This document shows, piece by piece, positions 1 to 8,727 of a DNA stretch of 64,000 nt. How positions within the stretch are numbered: the stretch's first letter is position 1; each line of letters begins with the position of its first letter. Below the pieces are notes generated by a model. That model had not been told where the DNA came from, did no database searches, and saw only the letters and a list, made by a program, of their open reading frames with translations. The DNA comes from Candidatus Nitrotoga arctica. GTDB taxonomy: Bacteria > Pseudomonadota > Gammaproteobacteria > Burkholderiales > Gallionellaceae. The translations under genes and the position numbers were made by a program. The stretch spans positions 2,418,001 to 2,482,000 of the forward strand of contig NZ_OU912926.1 of NCBI RefSeq assembly GCF_918378365.1, in the 5' to 3' direction.

Positions 1-1859
1 GCACCCAAATACTCTTGAGACTCGTTGAACCCATGCGGGATCAATATACCCGCATTTGGGCTCACAATTTCTTCTTGACCGCCAACTTTTGCCACGATCG
101 GTACGACACCCGCCGCCATCGCCTCAAGGAGCGCAATTGAAATACCCTCATACTGAGAAGGCATCAAGAGAATATCCGAGGCAACAAGAATATCAAGCCA
201 TCTTTGATGTGAAACAGAGCCAAGCATTTGAACATTTGCATTCAATTGATATTGACTTAGCAAGCCTTCCAATTGCCCCCTTTGTTCGCCATCGCCGACA
301 ATTAATGCCCGAAATAGCAGACCATGATCATGCGTTGCTTTAAGAATTCCGGCTAGCAAGGCGGGACGCTTTTGTTCACAAATCCGTCCTGCAAAAACAA
401 TCACCGGCACATCTGCCGGAATGTTCAGTTCTGACCGTATCTGATTTCGAACTTCAACCAAGCGATTTTCTTGAGCAGCGCGAACGCCCGTATACATCAC
501 TCTTATCCGTGTGCTGTCGGCACCGCGCCCCTGCATCCATTCAGCCAGATGTTTGGTCGTTACAATATTTAGATCGAGCATATCCTGATAGCCAACCCCA
601 AACCTCGGGTGCCCCCCATTCAACCAATGAAGTTCTTCAACATGGCACATGTCGACAAACGCTACGCTGGGTGAGACGGCTCTAAGATAAGGGAGGAGCT
701 GGTAACCGATGGTACTGCCAGTAATAACCACGGTATCGATTTGCCGGGATTGAATCAGGTATGCCAGAAACCTTGGATAGTTCGATGCGTGAAGAATCTT
801 TGGCAGGACAAAGATATCTGGCGTGAAACGCCTGAATTGATGCTCCCATCCGTGATCAGCCAGCAACGTCGCACAAATCGTTATGTCATGGCCTTTAGAC
901 GTCAAACCTTCAATCAAATCAAGATTAACTCGATCAGCCCCGCCCGTTACCATCCACGGGATGATAAACATAATCCGGCGCCTGAGCGGGTTCGCCGCCA
1001 AAGGGTTGCACACCAGCGAATTCATCTCAATGGTCTCGTATGGCAAAGGATGACGTCGGACAGGTTCAGGAAAGTGTTTATCCAGGCCATCATATTTCCG
1101 ATGCATCATTCTTTCGAATTCAGCGTTGACATTTCCGGACTTCATGATCTGTTCAAAACGGCCGCTACCGCGCTTGCGATACCACTGCAGGAACTCTGGA
1201 ATCGTATAGCCCCAATGCCCCGCTTTTGCCATCGCCAGCCAGAAATCCCAGTCTTCATGGCCAAACCGGATGGACTCATCGAAACCGCCACATTCTGCAT
1301 ATGCCGAGCGACGAATCACTGAAATAGGTGGCCCACTATTGGCCTGTAAGTGCGCCTTGCCTCTTTCAAATCCGGTAGTCCAGAGATATTCCTGTTCGCC
1401 AAATATAATGCTATAAGAGTTGCAGAACGCAAACTCTGGATTTGAATCAAGAAACCAGACAGCTTTCTCAAGGTAGGTCGGTTCGACCATATCATCGCTA
1501 TCGAGCAAACAAATGTAGCGGCCCATCGCATTACGGAATGCCGTATTGCGCGCTGCGCCGGGTCCCGCATTTATTTGGCGAATTACCTTGATGCGTTCAT
1601 CTTTTGCCGCGATCTTGGAAAGCCGGTTTACAGATTCTTGGTCTGTAGAACCGTCGTCAACAATCACCCATTCCCAATTCTGCAATGATTGTGCCTGCAG
1701 CGATACAAATGTTTCAACAAAGAACTCTTCGGTGTTGTAGTAGGGAGTAATGATTGAAACGTCAATGTATTCGCAAGCAACAGTGCTGCGCTTGTAGTTG
1801 CGCGGGATGGTTCTACGGCCGGGCAGATCCGTAAAGTCAGGGGATAAATCGCTGATCAT
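1..1859 (-). CDS. GT2-GT4 bifunctional glycosyltransferase (partial, runs off left edge)
   Basis: My own reading of the minus strand from an ATG at 1859 stays open to the window edge (619 codons). About residues 33-260 are a GT2 fold: VSIITPYYN at the start, VIVDDGST, and the nucleotide-sugar/metal motif LLDSDD. About residues 290-619 are a GT4 (GT-B) fold, with RIMFIIPWMVTGGAD opening the N-lobe and IVFAGRICEQKRP opening the C-lobe, followed by SQYEGISIALLEAMA. Such fusions build polysaccharide backbones in the cytoplasm by adding two sugars in sequence. It is the last visible gene of the leftward Wzm/Wzt operon. The C-terminus is missing because of the window edge, not because of mutation. 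Donor and acceptor sugars cannot be read. Confidence 0.85.
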   Translation of the reverse strand, partial: MISDLSPDFTDLPGRRTIPRNYKRSTVACEYIDVSIITPYYNTEEFFVETFVSLQAQSLQNWEWVIVDDGSTDQESVNRLSKIAAKDERIKVIRQINAGPGAARNTAFRNAMGRYICLLDSDDMVEPTYLEKAVWFLDSNPEFAFCNSYSIIFGEQEYLWTTGFERGKAHLQANSGPPISVIRRSAYAECGGFDESIRFGHEDWDFWLAMAKAGHWGYTIPEFLQWYRKRGSGRFEQIMKSGNVNAEFERMMHRKYDGLDKHFPEPVRRHPLPYETIEMNSLVCNPLAANPLRRRIMFIIPWMVTGGADRVNLDLIEGLTSKGHDITICATLLADHGWEHQFRRFTPDIFVLPKILHASNYPRFLAYLIQSRQIDTVVITGSTIGYQLLPYLRAVSPSVAFVDMCHVEELHWLNGGHPRFGVGYQDMLDLNIVTTKHLAEWMQGRGADSTRIRVMYTGVRAAQENRLVEVRNQIRSELNIPADVPVIVFAGRICEQKRPALLAGILKATHDHGLLFRALIVGDGEQRGQLEGLLSQYQLNANVQMLGSVSHQRWLDILVASDILLMPSQYEGISIALLEAMAAGVVPIVAKVGGQEEIVSPNAGILIPHGFNESQEYLG

Positions 1860-1881
1860 TAGAACTTTCTTGACAATCTGA

Positions 1882-2504
1882 CTAGCTTCTTGTCGCCACA
1901 AACCAAGCGCGAGCGCCAGCCGGATGGCCTTCAACTGTCGCCCGAGGATTTAACGGATTTCGACTATCGCAGTCAGCGTTTAACGGCATGCGAACATCTT
2001 TGAATCCGTCAGACCTGAGCATGCCCATGAGACACTCAGCGCCAAAAACCCACCAATATGTTTCGTCGCCCCAAAATGCACCTTCAATAAATTGGGATTG
2101 GGTAGGTGCCTCAGAAAGGACGTGCGTTTCCATAAGCAGTGTTGTGCCAGGCCGCATTATGAAGCCAGCTTTTCAATCAGCAGCATTGGTTCCTTAACGT
2201 GATATATCAAACCTTGGCAACTCACGAAATCAAAACCTCCGAAATAGCGGAGGTCAAGATCTTCCCATCCCAGGTTCATAAAACTAACCCTAGGTATATC
2301 GTAAACAACATTTATAAAACATGCTTGATGATAGAAACCATAGGATTCAAGTCCCACTGCTTCAATTGCACCTAAGGAACGCATGAGAAATGTGTCGTAG
2401 CCAGCATTGCAGCCAATATCGAGGACTCGTGACCCTGCAAGCTTCGTGAGTATCCCTGTGTTTTTATATGCTCCAAATCTGCCACGATCCATTAATCCGT
2501 TCAA
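1882..2504 (-). pseudogene. SAM-dependent methyltransferase, frameshifted
   Basis: Two minus-strand frames join into one class I methyltransferase. The first (2504-2157, TTG start) has motif I as VLDIGCNAGYDT, then GFDFVSCQGLIYHV, and stops after IEKLAS. The second begins at an ATG overlapping that stop (TAATG, near 2157) with MRPGTTLLMETHV, the expected next strand and helix, and ends at 1882. One missing base explains the break. The N-terminus is also short, because the upstream frame is closed by a stop at about 2526-2528. Two separate proteins made by reinitiation are possible, but half a Rossmann fold each is unlikely to work. Methylation of glycan termini would fit the neighbourhood. 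Confidence 0.75.
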
Positions 2505-2677
2505 CTGAAAAATACCTCTATAAATTCAAATTTCGTCGTTCCTCGAAGTCAAGACGCAATGTAATAAATGTAATCAATGATATATATTTCAGCTTTCACG
2601 GAAATGACGAATTAATAGCGGAACCATAAATACATTTAGAACTTTAATTTGGGTTATCTTTCGACTGGAATGTGTTG

Positions 2678-3574
2678 TTACCTTAATTTTTGCATCCAGA
2701 AAGAACAACCATATGGAGGTTGTACACCGCGATAAAATCCCTCAAGTGCTTTTGCGTTTGTTTTAAATAGAAAAGCATTGGCAATCAATATTTTATAGTC
2801 TCTATTGTTCATGAGAAAAGCTTGTAACAAGTATTGTTCATTCCATGTTTGCCCCCGCTCAAAAATCCATAAATCCGGATAATCGTTTGGCAGAAAAATA
2901 TCGTGAATATGTATTATTACGCCTGATGCCAACCGCGGCAGCACCTCAAAAAAAAACCAATTGACGTCGCTGGCGGCCTTTACGCAATGTGATCCATCAT
3001 AAAAGCAAATATCCCCCGCTTGTAAAGACTCAAAAATTTCAAAAGAGGCTCGCTGCAACGGGGTTCGATGGAGCTGCCAATCCTTCGGAAATAATTCAAA
3101 CAGAGCAGGGTTAGGGTATGGCTCGATTTGTGTCACCTGGCAAGGTGTTTGGTTGCGTGCAAGAGCTCGCTGCATTAACAAACTAGACCACCCACATCCA
3201 ACTTCCACCACACGCTTGGGCTTTAGATCGCGGAGCAATCCGTATTGAACTAGCGCATCGGTATTATTCCACATGGGATTGTTCCAACAATATTCCAACT
3301 TGTCTGGTTGATGGTCTTGAGGTACATCCCGCAATTCCTCCACATAGCTGCCTACTTTTTGCGCGATGGCAAGCTGTTCATCAACGTTCCAATCTATTGA
3401 TGAGGGTGATGAGCGCTCTTTCCATAAATCGAGATTTTCTTTTAGAAATGCCACATCATTTAGTGGGGAGTAATAATCATTCGCTTGAAAGTGATAACCT
3501 ACCCGTTGAATTTCAGCGAATGGTGTTGCTTTTAAAACTTCGATTGCAGCGGACAGTGTGTTAAGGGGCGGCAT
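2678..3574 (-). CDS. class I SAM-dependent methyltransferase
   Basis: A 298-residue protein. The central Rossmann domain carries motif I RVVEVGCGWSSLLM (around residue 120), an acidic strand end (VTQIEPYP), and FYDGSH followed by IIHIHDIF. This pattern is typical of the Methyltransf_24/CmcI-like group, which binds SAM and often a metal. The residues before about 110 are family-specific. AGGAGAG precedes the ATG at a good distance and supports this start. It lies 16 bp downstream of the GT2 gene in the same operon, so a role in modifying the glycan or its sulfated precursors is likely. The substrate is unknown. FkbM-type is a weaker alternative. Confidence 0.8.
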   Translation of the reverse strand: MPPLNTLSAAIEVLKATPFAEIQRVGYHFQANDYYSPLNDVAFLKENLDLWKERSSPSSIDWNVDEQLAIAQKVGSYVEELRDVPQDHQPDKLEYCWNNPMWNNTDALVQYGLLRDLKPKRVVEVGCGWSSLLMQRALARNQTPCQVTQIEPYPNPALFELFPKDWQLHRTPLQRASFEIFESLQAGDICFYDGSHCVKAASDVNWFFFEVLPRLASGVIIHIHDIFLPNDYPDLWIFERGQTWNEQYLLQAFLMNNRDYKILIANAFLFKTNAKALEGFYRGVQPPYGCSFWMQKLR

Positions 3575-3590
3575 GGTACTCTCCTATTGA

Positions 3591-4961
3591 TCAAAAAAAT
3601 TTCGCTTTTGATAAAAAATTGACAAATCGCATTCCCCAATGGTTGCGAAGCTTGTTCAAAATTGCATCGCTCGCCGCTAGCCTTTTATTGGTCTCATGCA
3701 GCCGAGAAGTCAACTCCGCGATCAACTGCTCGCGCTCTGCGGCGGTCTTCTCCCATGCCTCGCGTTGCGACGTCAGCCAGGCGTTGCCGGTGAGTAGGTC
3801 TTGTACTTGAGCCTGCAACGCGGCGATCGACTGCTCGCGCTCTGGGGCAGTCTTCTCCCATGCCTCGCGTTGCGACGTCAGCCAGGCGTTGCCAGTGAGC
3901 AGATCTTGCACTTGAGCCTGCAGCGCGGCGATCGATTGCTCGCGCTCGGCTATCTGCCAGTCCCGCTCTGCGATCTGTTTGTCCCACTCAACAAAATAAA
4001 CATCAAATTCTGCGGTCAATCTTATGAAATCCATATAAGAGAAGGAATAAAGCTCTCTTATTTTTTTGTAACGGGTCTTGTCATTAAGCAAATCGAACAG
4101 CCACTTTAGACCTAATTGCCAAGCACTTCGCTGTTTGCATTCGTATAAGCAAGCCATGGCCAATAAGAATTTATTGTCAAAACCTTCCTGATTTCTAAAA
4201 CGTTCGAGACTGGGAAATATCGCGACAATATCTTCAAAGCTTATTATCGAAAGATAATTCTCCCGTAACACATTCCATTCGTTACTAATCCTGATTGCAA
4301 CTTCAATTCTGGGGCCACTGGTGTTCGACTTGTCCGAAAATAGCCGATGTTTTGTTAGTTTCTCCTGAATAATATGTATGGGAAATTTGATTAAAACCCT
4401 GCTCCACATTTCGGCATCAGGCGTCTGGGCAAGTCCGTAGCGGTATACACCCACATCTTGGTAGCACTGCTTTCTGATCAGCACGCTAGGATGGTTTAGA
4501 TGATTTTGTTCATGGAAAAGCTGATTAAGCCACTGCCATCGGGTCTTGTTTTCCTGATTAAACCAATTATTTTCCAACTTGGCGCCGTTCTCGTCGATTA
4601 TTTGCGCCCATGTAAAAACCGCGCCTATTTCATAATAATTATCCAGAAAGACAGCCTGCTTTTCCAACTTGTCTAATTCCCAAACATCGTCGGAATGATG
4701 GATGGCGATATATTCTCCGCGAGCGATTTCAGAGATGGTTTTGTTGATGCCATAACCGGCCCGGCGTTGTTTGTCGTTGCGGAACGTCTTGATGCGCGAG
4801 TCGGTGTAGCGCTGGATCAATTCCCACGAATTATCACTGGAGGCATCGTCCCAGATAACCAGTTCAAAGTCGGTAAACGTCTGGTTCAATACACTGTCGA
4901 TCGCTTCGGCCAGATATTTTTCGTGATTGAACGATGTCAGAATTACAGAAACTTTAGGCAT
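3591..4961 (-). CDS. GT2 glycosyltransferase with repetitive coiled-coil tail
   Basis: 456 residues. Residues 1-220 are a GT-A (GT2) domain: VSVILTSFNHEKYLAEAID, LVIWDDASSD, and an IHHSDD metal motif. Residues about 220-330 are an unassigned helical linker. From about residue 330 the chain is Glu/Gln/Arg-rich coiled coil with two nearly identical 35-residue units (EREQSIAALQAQV...) and a third diverged one. Coiled-coil tails on such enzymes can act as molecular rulers or docking parts in ABC-transporter-dependent O-antigen systems; that role is inferred here. The start overlaps the upstream sulfotransferase gene by 8 bp, showing translational coupling. Confidence 0.88.
   Translation of the reverse strand: MPKVSVILTSFNHEKYLAEAIDSVLNQTFTDFELVIWDDASSDNSWELIQRYTDSRIKTFRNDKQRRAGYGINKTISEIARGEYIAIHHSDDVWELDKLEKQAVFLDNYYEIGAVFTWAQIIDENGAKLENNWFNQENKTRWQWLNQLFHEQNHLNHPSVLIRKQCYQDVGVYRYGLAQTPDAEMWSRVLIKFPIHIIQEKLTKHRLFSDKSNTSGPRIEVAIRISNEWNVLRENYLSIISFEDIVAIFPSLERFRNQEGFDNKFLLAMACLYECKQRSAWQLGLKWLFDLLNDKTRYKKIRELYSFSYMDFIRLTAEFDVYFVEWDKQIAERDWQIAEREQSIAALQAQVQDLLTGNAWLTSQREAWEKTAPEREQSIAALQAQVQDLLTGNAWLTSQREAWEKTAAEREQLIAELTSRLHETNKRLAASDAILNKLRNHWGMRFVNFLSKAKFF
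3741..3950 (-). repeat. two 105-bp in-frame direct repeats coding coiled coil
   Basis: Two adjacent copies with a 105-bp period encode the same 35 residues. For example, gtcttctcccatgcctcgcg recurs exactly 105 bp later (3745 and 3850). The copies differ at only a few, mostly synonymous, positions. They lie in the tail of the GT2 gene, so copy number changes would alter coil length in steps of 35 residues. Confidence 0.9.
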
Positions 4962-5769
4962 TTGTTCCGTCCTGAAGAAAAATATCCAGCGAGGTATGTT
5001 TAAGTTCCAACATAATTTGTTTCACAATTTCATCAGGCAATACACCTTGCCAACGATCATCGCTCGCATTGGCGCGAAAAACCGAATAAGGGTCGGAATC
5101 ATGTCTCGATTTACTTGCGCTAAGGAAGTTTTCTACCTGATCACAAACTTTTAACCCACAAAAACCAAATAATTTTTTTGTAGTATCAAGTGGTGCTCTA
5201 TTCAGTTCATCATAGCTCACCATTAAAAATTGGTGAGGGAATTGACTTTTAAACCGAAGGAACGCCTCGGCAATTTCTTTCCATTTATCAAAACCGTAAA
5301 ATTCTTCTGGCCTATTCTGGTTCTTGCTTGAAGCGCCACGCCACTCGCTGTTTATATCCCACTCTGAATTGAATTCTTTGGGTGCCAAAACCCAGGACGC
5401 CATCACTGCCAAAGGGTTTCTGACGATTCCGATGATTTTAACTTCACTGCATTGAGTGAGAATGTTTTCAATGATATGAAGATATCGCGTCTCCTTGAAA
5501 ACAATATGTGTTGACGTGACTGCCTTTTGAAAAGCCGGATAATTTTTTTGCATCTCAGTAGCCATCAGGGCGAAAGCATCTTGAGTACAAAGAATTTCTT
5601 CAAAAAATGTCCGAATCTCTGCGGCAGATGAGCGCTCGGACAGACTGCCTTTGTGTCCATATGAAAAAAGCGGCTGGAATCTTAATGCCACGTCTGGATG
5701 ACTGTTAAGAATCTGGCTGAGCCATGTTGTACCTGAGCGTGGCACACCGAATATTGCAATTTTATCCAT
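4954..5769 (-). CDS. PAPS-dependent sulfotransferase
   Basis: 271 residues. The 5'-phosphosulfate-binding loop is at the N-terminus (IFGVPRSGTTWLSQIL). The 3'-phosphate site is near residue 135 (VKIIGIVRNPLAVMASW), with the Arg and Ser region characteristic of the Sulfotransfer family. A C-terminal helix of the usual kind follows. It would transfer sulfate from PAPS to a sugar hydroxyl on the polysaccharide in the cytoplasm. It starts 2 bp after the WbqC gene and overlaps the GT2 gene by 8 bp. It differs clearly in sequence from the second sulfotransferase at 7573-8499, so the two likely act on different positions. Confidence 0.85.
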   Translation of the reverse strand: MDKIAIFGVPRSGTTWLSQILNSHPDVALRFQPLFSYGHKGSLSERSSAAEIRTFFEEILCTQDAFALMATEMQKNYPAFQKAVTSTHIVFKETRYLHIIENILTQCSEVKIIGIVRNPLAVMASWVLAPKEFNSEWDINSEWRGASSKNQNRPEEFYGFDKWKEIAEAFLRFKSQFPHQFLMVSYDELNRAPLDTTKKLFGFCGLKVCDQVENFLSASKSRHDSDPYSVFRANASDDRWQGVLPDEIVKQIMLELKHTSLDIFLQDGTNA

Positions 5770-5771
5770 GA

Positions 5772-6470
5772 TTAAACTAGCTCATACTTATTCAGCAACG
5801 TGCGTAACTGACTTGGGGAATTAAACATCATCACATCAATAATTGAGAGCCAAGGCACGTGCATAGGCCCGAATTGCTTGTACTCTATGGTGGATGGGGT
5901 CAAGAACTTCAAATCTAAGCCGCTCTGTGCAAATGTAGCTCGGTCATATAGGGCTTGCCCTCCTTGCGGATTGATGTAGGTGGTCGCGCCTTCTTGTGCG
6001 CAAATATCGAGTATCCGTGCCTGACTAGGTAAGCCGTTATTCTCATAACAACGACTGGTCACTATGAATTCGGTGTTGATGCCAATAAATGCGGCCAGTG
6101 CTTGCAGTTGGTGCGCCAAATAATCCGACAGGCTGTCAGTGTTATAGAGAATTAGCTTCTCTATAACCGGAAACACCTCTGCATAGTATGGTGCCCTTCG
6201 GTAGGTGATTTCAATTTTTCTAACCAGTTTGTCGCGCCACACAGGCGAAGATTGAAGAGATATATCGCACATGCGTTTGTACGAGGACGATTGATAGAGA
6301 GGTGCCGTGATAAAGGTAGGTTCGCCATTAATCAGGATGCGATTTCGGTTGATCCATCCTCCCTTGATGTAATTCACATCATCGTAAATGACGAAGCGAT
6401 CCACGGCATGCATCAACTGCCAGTAGCCGATGTAGGGGAAAAAATAGGGCTGCATGATGGACAACTTCAT
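5772..6470 (-). CDS. WbqC family protein
   Basis: About 232 residues starting MKLSIMQPYFFPYIGYWQL, the hallmark opening of the WbqC-like family (PF08889). The conserved features FVIYDDVNYIKGGWINRNRI and YINPQGG...LYD are present. The family occurs in O-antigen and capsule loci, is thought to act in modified amino-sugar biosynthesis, and has been linked to N-acyl transfer or glycine addition; its exact reaction is not settled. I chose the ATG at 6470 because it overlaps the stop of the upstream aminotransferase (TAATG) and begins the conserved motif. An in-frame upstream ATG at 6515 would add 15 non-conserved residues. It pairs functionally with the DegT aminotransferase. Confidence 0.85.
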   Translation of the reverse strand: MKLSIMQPYFFPYIGYWQLMHAVDRFVIYDDVNYIKGGWINRNRILINGEPTFITAPLYQSSSYKRMCDISLQSSPVWRDKLVRKIEITYRRAPYYAEVFPVIEKLILYNTDSLSDYLAHQLQALAAFIGINTEFIVTSRCYENNGLPSQARILDICAQEGATTYINPQGGQALYDRATFAQSGLDLKFLTPSTIEYKQFGPMHVPWLSIIDVMMFNSPSQLRTLLNKYELV

Positions 6471-7570
6471 TACAGCGCCACTCCGCCTTGCAGGATGCAT
6501 CTGATGATGCTGCAAATAACATCAACCTCTGCCTTTCTTAGCCCTACATACAAGGGCAGACAAAGCACGCGCGAAGAAACTTTTTCTGAGACCGGACAGG
6601 CTCGTTTTAGTTCCGGCTTCAAGAAGGGCAAGGTGTTCAGCGATGGGAAAAAATATCGCCGTGGGCCGATGCCGTTATCCAGGAGCGTCTGCCGCACTTT
6701 CATCATGACGTCATGAGAGGGAAAAATGACCGGATAGTAACCATAGTTGTATTCGAGACCTACTCGAGGCACGGGCCGCTGTAACAAGCTGCCTTCGAAT
6801 TGTTCGTCGTACCAGCCTGAACACCCTTTCCGCGAGGCAATGATGTCATTCACCTTCGGCAAGACACAAAGCCCCATCGCTGCATGCAGCTCTGACATTT
6901 TTGCATTGATGCCGATGTCGAGATAGTCATCTTCGCCGATGTGACCGAACTTCTTCATCAGAAAGACACGTTTGGCGACTTCGGCGTCTTTGCACACCAC
7001 TGCGCCCCCCTCGGCTGTGTGAAATAACTTGGTGGCATGGAAACTCAAGGTGGAGCAATCCCCATGCTTCAAAATCGATTCTCCAAAAAGCTTCACCCCA
7101 AAGGCGTGAGCCGCATCATAAATGACTTTGAGCTTGTGCTTATCTGCAATTTGTTGAATTCTTGCCACATCACACGGATAGCCATACACATGTGTGGCCA
7201 GAATCGCAGAAGTTTTCTCGGTGATGGCCACCTCGATCAGATCAGGGTTAATGCAGAAGGTTTGCGGCTCAATGTCAACGAAAATCGGATCACAGTCTTC
7301 CCACAATATCGAATTCGTTGTGGCGACATAACTGTAGGGTGTAGTGATGATCTCACCCTTGAGGTCTAGCGCCTTGATGGCAAGCTGGAGCGCAAGTGTG
7401 CCGTTAGCTACCAACTCCAGATTTGAAACGTCAAGGAAGCCCGCGATATCGTCAGCCAACTGTCGGCATAGCGGCCCGTTGTTGGTGAGTTGACCTGCTT
7501 GCCAGATCTGTTCGAGGTAAGCAACATAGTCTTCAAGGCTTGGTAGCGTTGTTTTAGTTACTAGCAACAT
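6470..7570 (-). CDS. DegT/DnrJ/EryC1/StrS sugar aminotransferase
   Basis: 366 residues of the fold-type I PLP family that aminates nucleotide-linked keto-sugars. Visible features are the substrate loop GQLTNNGPLCRQLA, the cofactor-anchoring IYDAAHAFG, and the Schiff-base lysine in TLSFHATKLFHTAEGG. The family's C-terminal part is present, with NYGYYPVIF. Length is normal. It starts 2 bp after the sulfotransferase at 7573 and overlaps the WbqC gene. No dehydratase or epimerase for its substrate is visible in this window, so the 4-keto or 3-keto sugar must come from genes elsewhere. Confidence 0.9.
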   Translation of the reverse strand: MLLVTKTTLPSLEDYVAYLEQIWQAGQLTNNGPLCRQLADDIAGFLDVSNLELVANGTLALQLAIKALDLKGEIITTPYSYVATTNSILWEDCDPIFVDIEPQTFCINPDLIEVAITEKTSAILATHVYGYPCDVARIQQIADKHKLKVIYDAAHAFGVKLFGESILKHGDCSTLSFHATKLFHTAEGGAVVCKDAEVAKRVFLMKKFGHIGEDDYLDIGINAKMSELHAAMGLCVLPKVNDIIASRKGCSGWYDEQFEGSLLQRPVPRVGLEYNYGYYPVIFPSHDVMMKVRQTLLDNGIGPRRYFFPSLNTLPFLKPELKRACPVSEKVSSRVLCLPLYVGLRKAEVDVICSIIRCILQGGVAL

Positions 7571-7572
7571 AT

Positions 7573-8499
7573 TTATTTTTGATAATCCAGCGCTTGCAAA
7601 CTCTGACTAATGTGTTCCGGGATGATTGAAAAATCAAAATCCGGGTAACTTTTCCAAGCATAACGGCTCCCTTTGAATATTGGCGCACTCTTATTTTCAC
7701 GCCACTCATTTAGTGCCGCAGATGAAACATTTCTTGCATTTAATATGCTGTACAAGCCGTAGTCAACATATGTTGCAGTATCCAGCATGGCATACTCAAA
7801 GTTCACACCCAAGTGCTCACATATACGCCTAAGTTCAACCTCAGGTTGTTCTACAAAATCCTCGTATCGAACCTGGAGCATCTGATTTGGGTTCAAAATT
7901 TTATTTGATAAGTCGATGATTTGGCGAACTTCGGTATGCCACCTTTCAAGATTTTGTCCAATGTCATTATGCCACCACGGGGTACGTGCAAATGAAACCG
8001 CAACATCCCTGCCGTCCCGGACCATGTGAATATATTTTGCATCAGGAAATAGCTCATTAAGAATATCAATTCTTTGGCCATACCACGGGGTCTGCTCGAT
8101 AAAGATTTTTTTGTGTTTGGTTTCTGCTATTTCGCTATAGAAACTATTTACAAGTTCTTTAAGGCTACGAATCGGATATTGCTGCTTTTCAAAAAAATTC
8201 CTGTAGTCGAAATATTCATGAAATTTATGGGGACACCTGGTCTCAATCAAATCTATGAAATCCCCAGATCCAAAGTTCTCATTCATTTTTTCTTTGAAAA
8301 TCTCGTAGAGACGAGCGCCATTATTGCTGTATTCAAATAGAATCTGAAGTTCGTGTGGCACACAAATCATCGAGTGAGAATTGAGCATCTGAGCAAGCAT
8401 GGTTGTGCCACAACGTCCTGTTCCGACAATAAATGAAAATGAAATGGATTGTTTTTTCTTGAAAAGTTTTTTTATAGTCTCTAAGAGCATCATAAACAT
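7573..8499 (-). CDS. PAPS-dependent sulfotransferase
   Basis: About 308 residues. The PAPS loop SFIVGTGRCGTTMLAQMLN is near residue 25, and the 3'-phosphate site YIHMVRDGRDVAVSF is near residue 160. Both fit bacterial sulfotransferases of the Sulfotransfer_3 kind. A short basic N-terminal stretch (ETIKKLFKKKQ) precedes the fold. The start is uncertain among ATG 8499, 8493 and 8490: GGAAG lies just upstream, and ATG 8499 overlaps the TAA of the broken sulfotransferase that precedes it. An in-frame TTG at 8508 is possible. It lies 2 bp before the aminotransferase gene and likely sulfates the exported glycan. Confidence 0.85.
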   Translation of the reverse strand: MFMMLLETIKKLFKKKQSISFSFIVGTGRCGTTMLAQMLNSHSMICVPHELQILFEYSNNGARLYEIFKEKMNENFGSGDFIDLIETRCPHKFHEYFDYRNFFEKQQYPIRSLKELVNSFYSEIAETKHKKIFIEQTPWYGQRIDILNELFPDAKYIHMVRDGRDVAVSFARTPWWHNDIGQNLERWHTEVRQIIDLSNKILNPNQMLQVRYEDFVEQPEVELRRICEHLGVNFEYAMLDTATYVDYGLYSILNARNVSSAALNEWRENKSAPIFKGSRYAWKSYPDFDFSIIPEHISQSLQALDYQK

Positions 8500-8691
8500 T
8501 ACTTCCAATCGAAATGCATTTCTAACTGCTTATAGAGATCCTCATCATAAGGTGCGTAACAACTTGACAATTCAGAAAGCTGTGGATTGGTCCAAAGTGC
8601 CGCTATTGCCTCCTTTGAAAACCAAAAAAAGATGCTGGCAAAGGTACTTATGTAATGCCGTGGTACCAGTTTTTTGGATGCCTATAATCAT
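8499..8691 (-). pseudogene. remnant of a third sulfotransferase (large internal deletion)
   Basis: Reading the minus strand from ATG 8691 gives MIIGIQKTGTTALHKYL, an unmistakable PAPS-binding start of a sulfotransferase. Within about 50 bp the frame loses homology. In another frame the sequence just before 8499 reads LSSCYAPYDEDLYKQL...FDW, which matches the C-terminal signature (Y-PYN-kLy-llg--fgW) of heparan-type sulfotransferases. About 250 codons between the two ends are gone. A start, a stop and both termini of the same family within 190 bp are best explained by deletion inside one gene. It sits between wzt and the intact sulfotransferase. Confidence 0.7.
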
Positions 8692-8715
8692 AAAACCCGG
8701 GGGGTTTTATTTTTT
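8690..8715. terminator. hairpin with T-tract (+ strand sense)
   Basis: A perfect 9-bp stem (ATAAAACCC / GGGTTTTAT, loop GGG) is followed on the + strand by TTTTT. On the minus strand an A-rich tract precedes the hairpin and there is no T-run after it. As a terminator it would therefore work best against antisense transcription entering wzt. In the sense direction it may only attenuate or stabilise mRNA between wzt and the downstream sulfotransferase genes. Confidence 0.4.
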
Positions 8716-8727
8716 CCTCGAAATAAA

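Noticed and set aside
741..1322. 193-codon + strand frame
   Set aside because: It is antisense to the GT2-GT4 fusion, whose motifs are clear on the minus strand; no family features or start signal.
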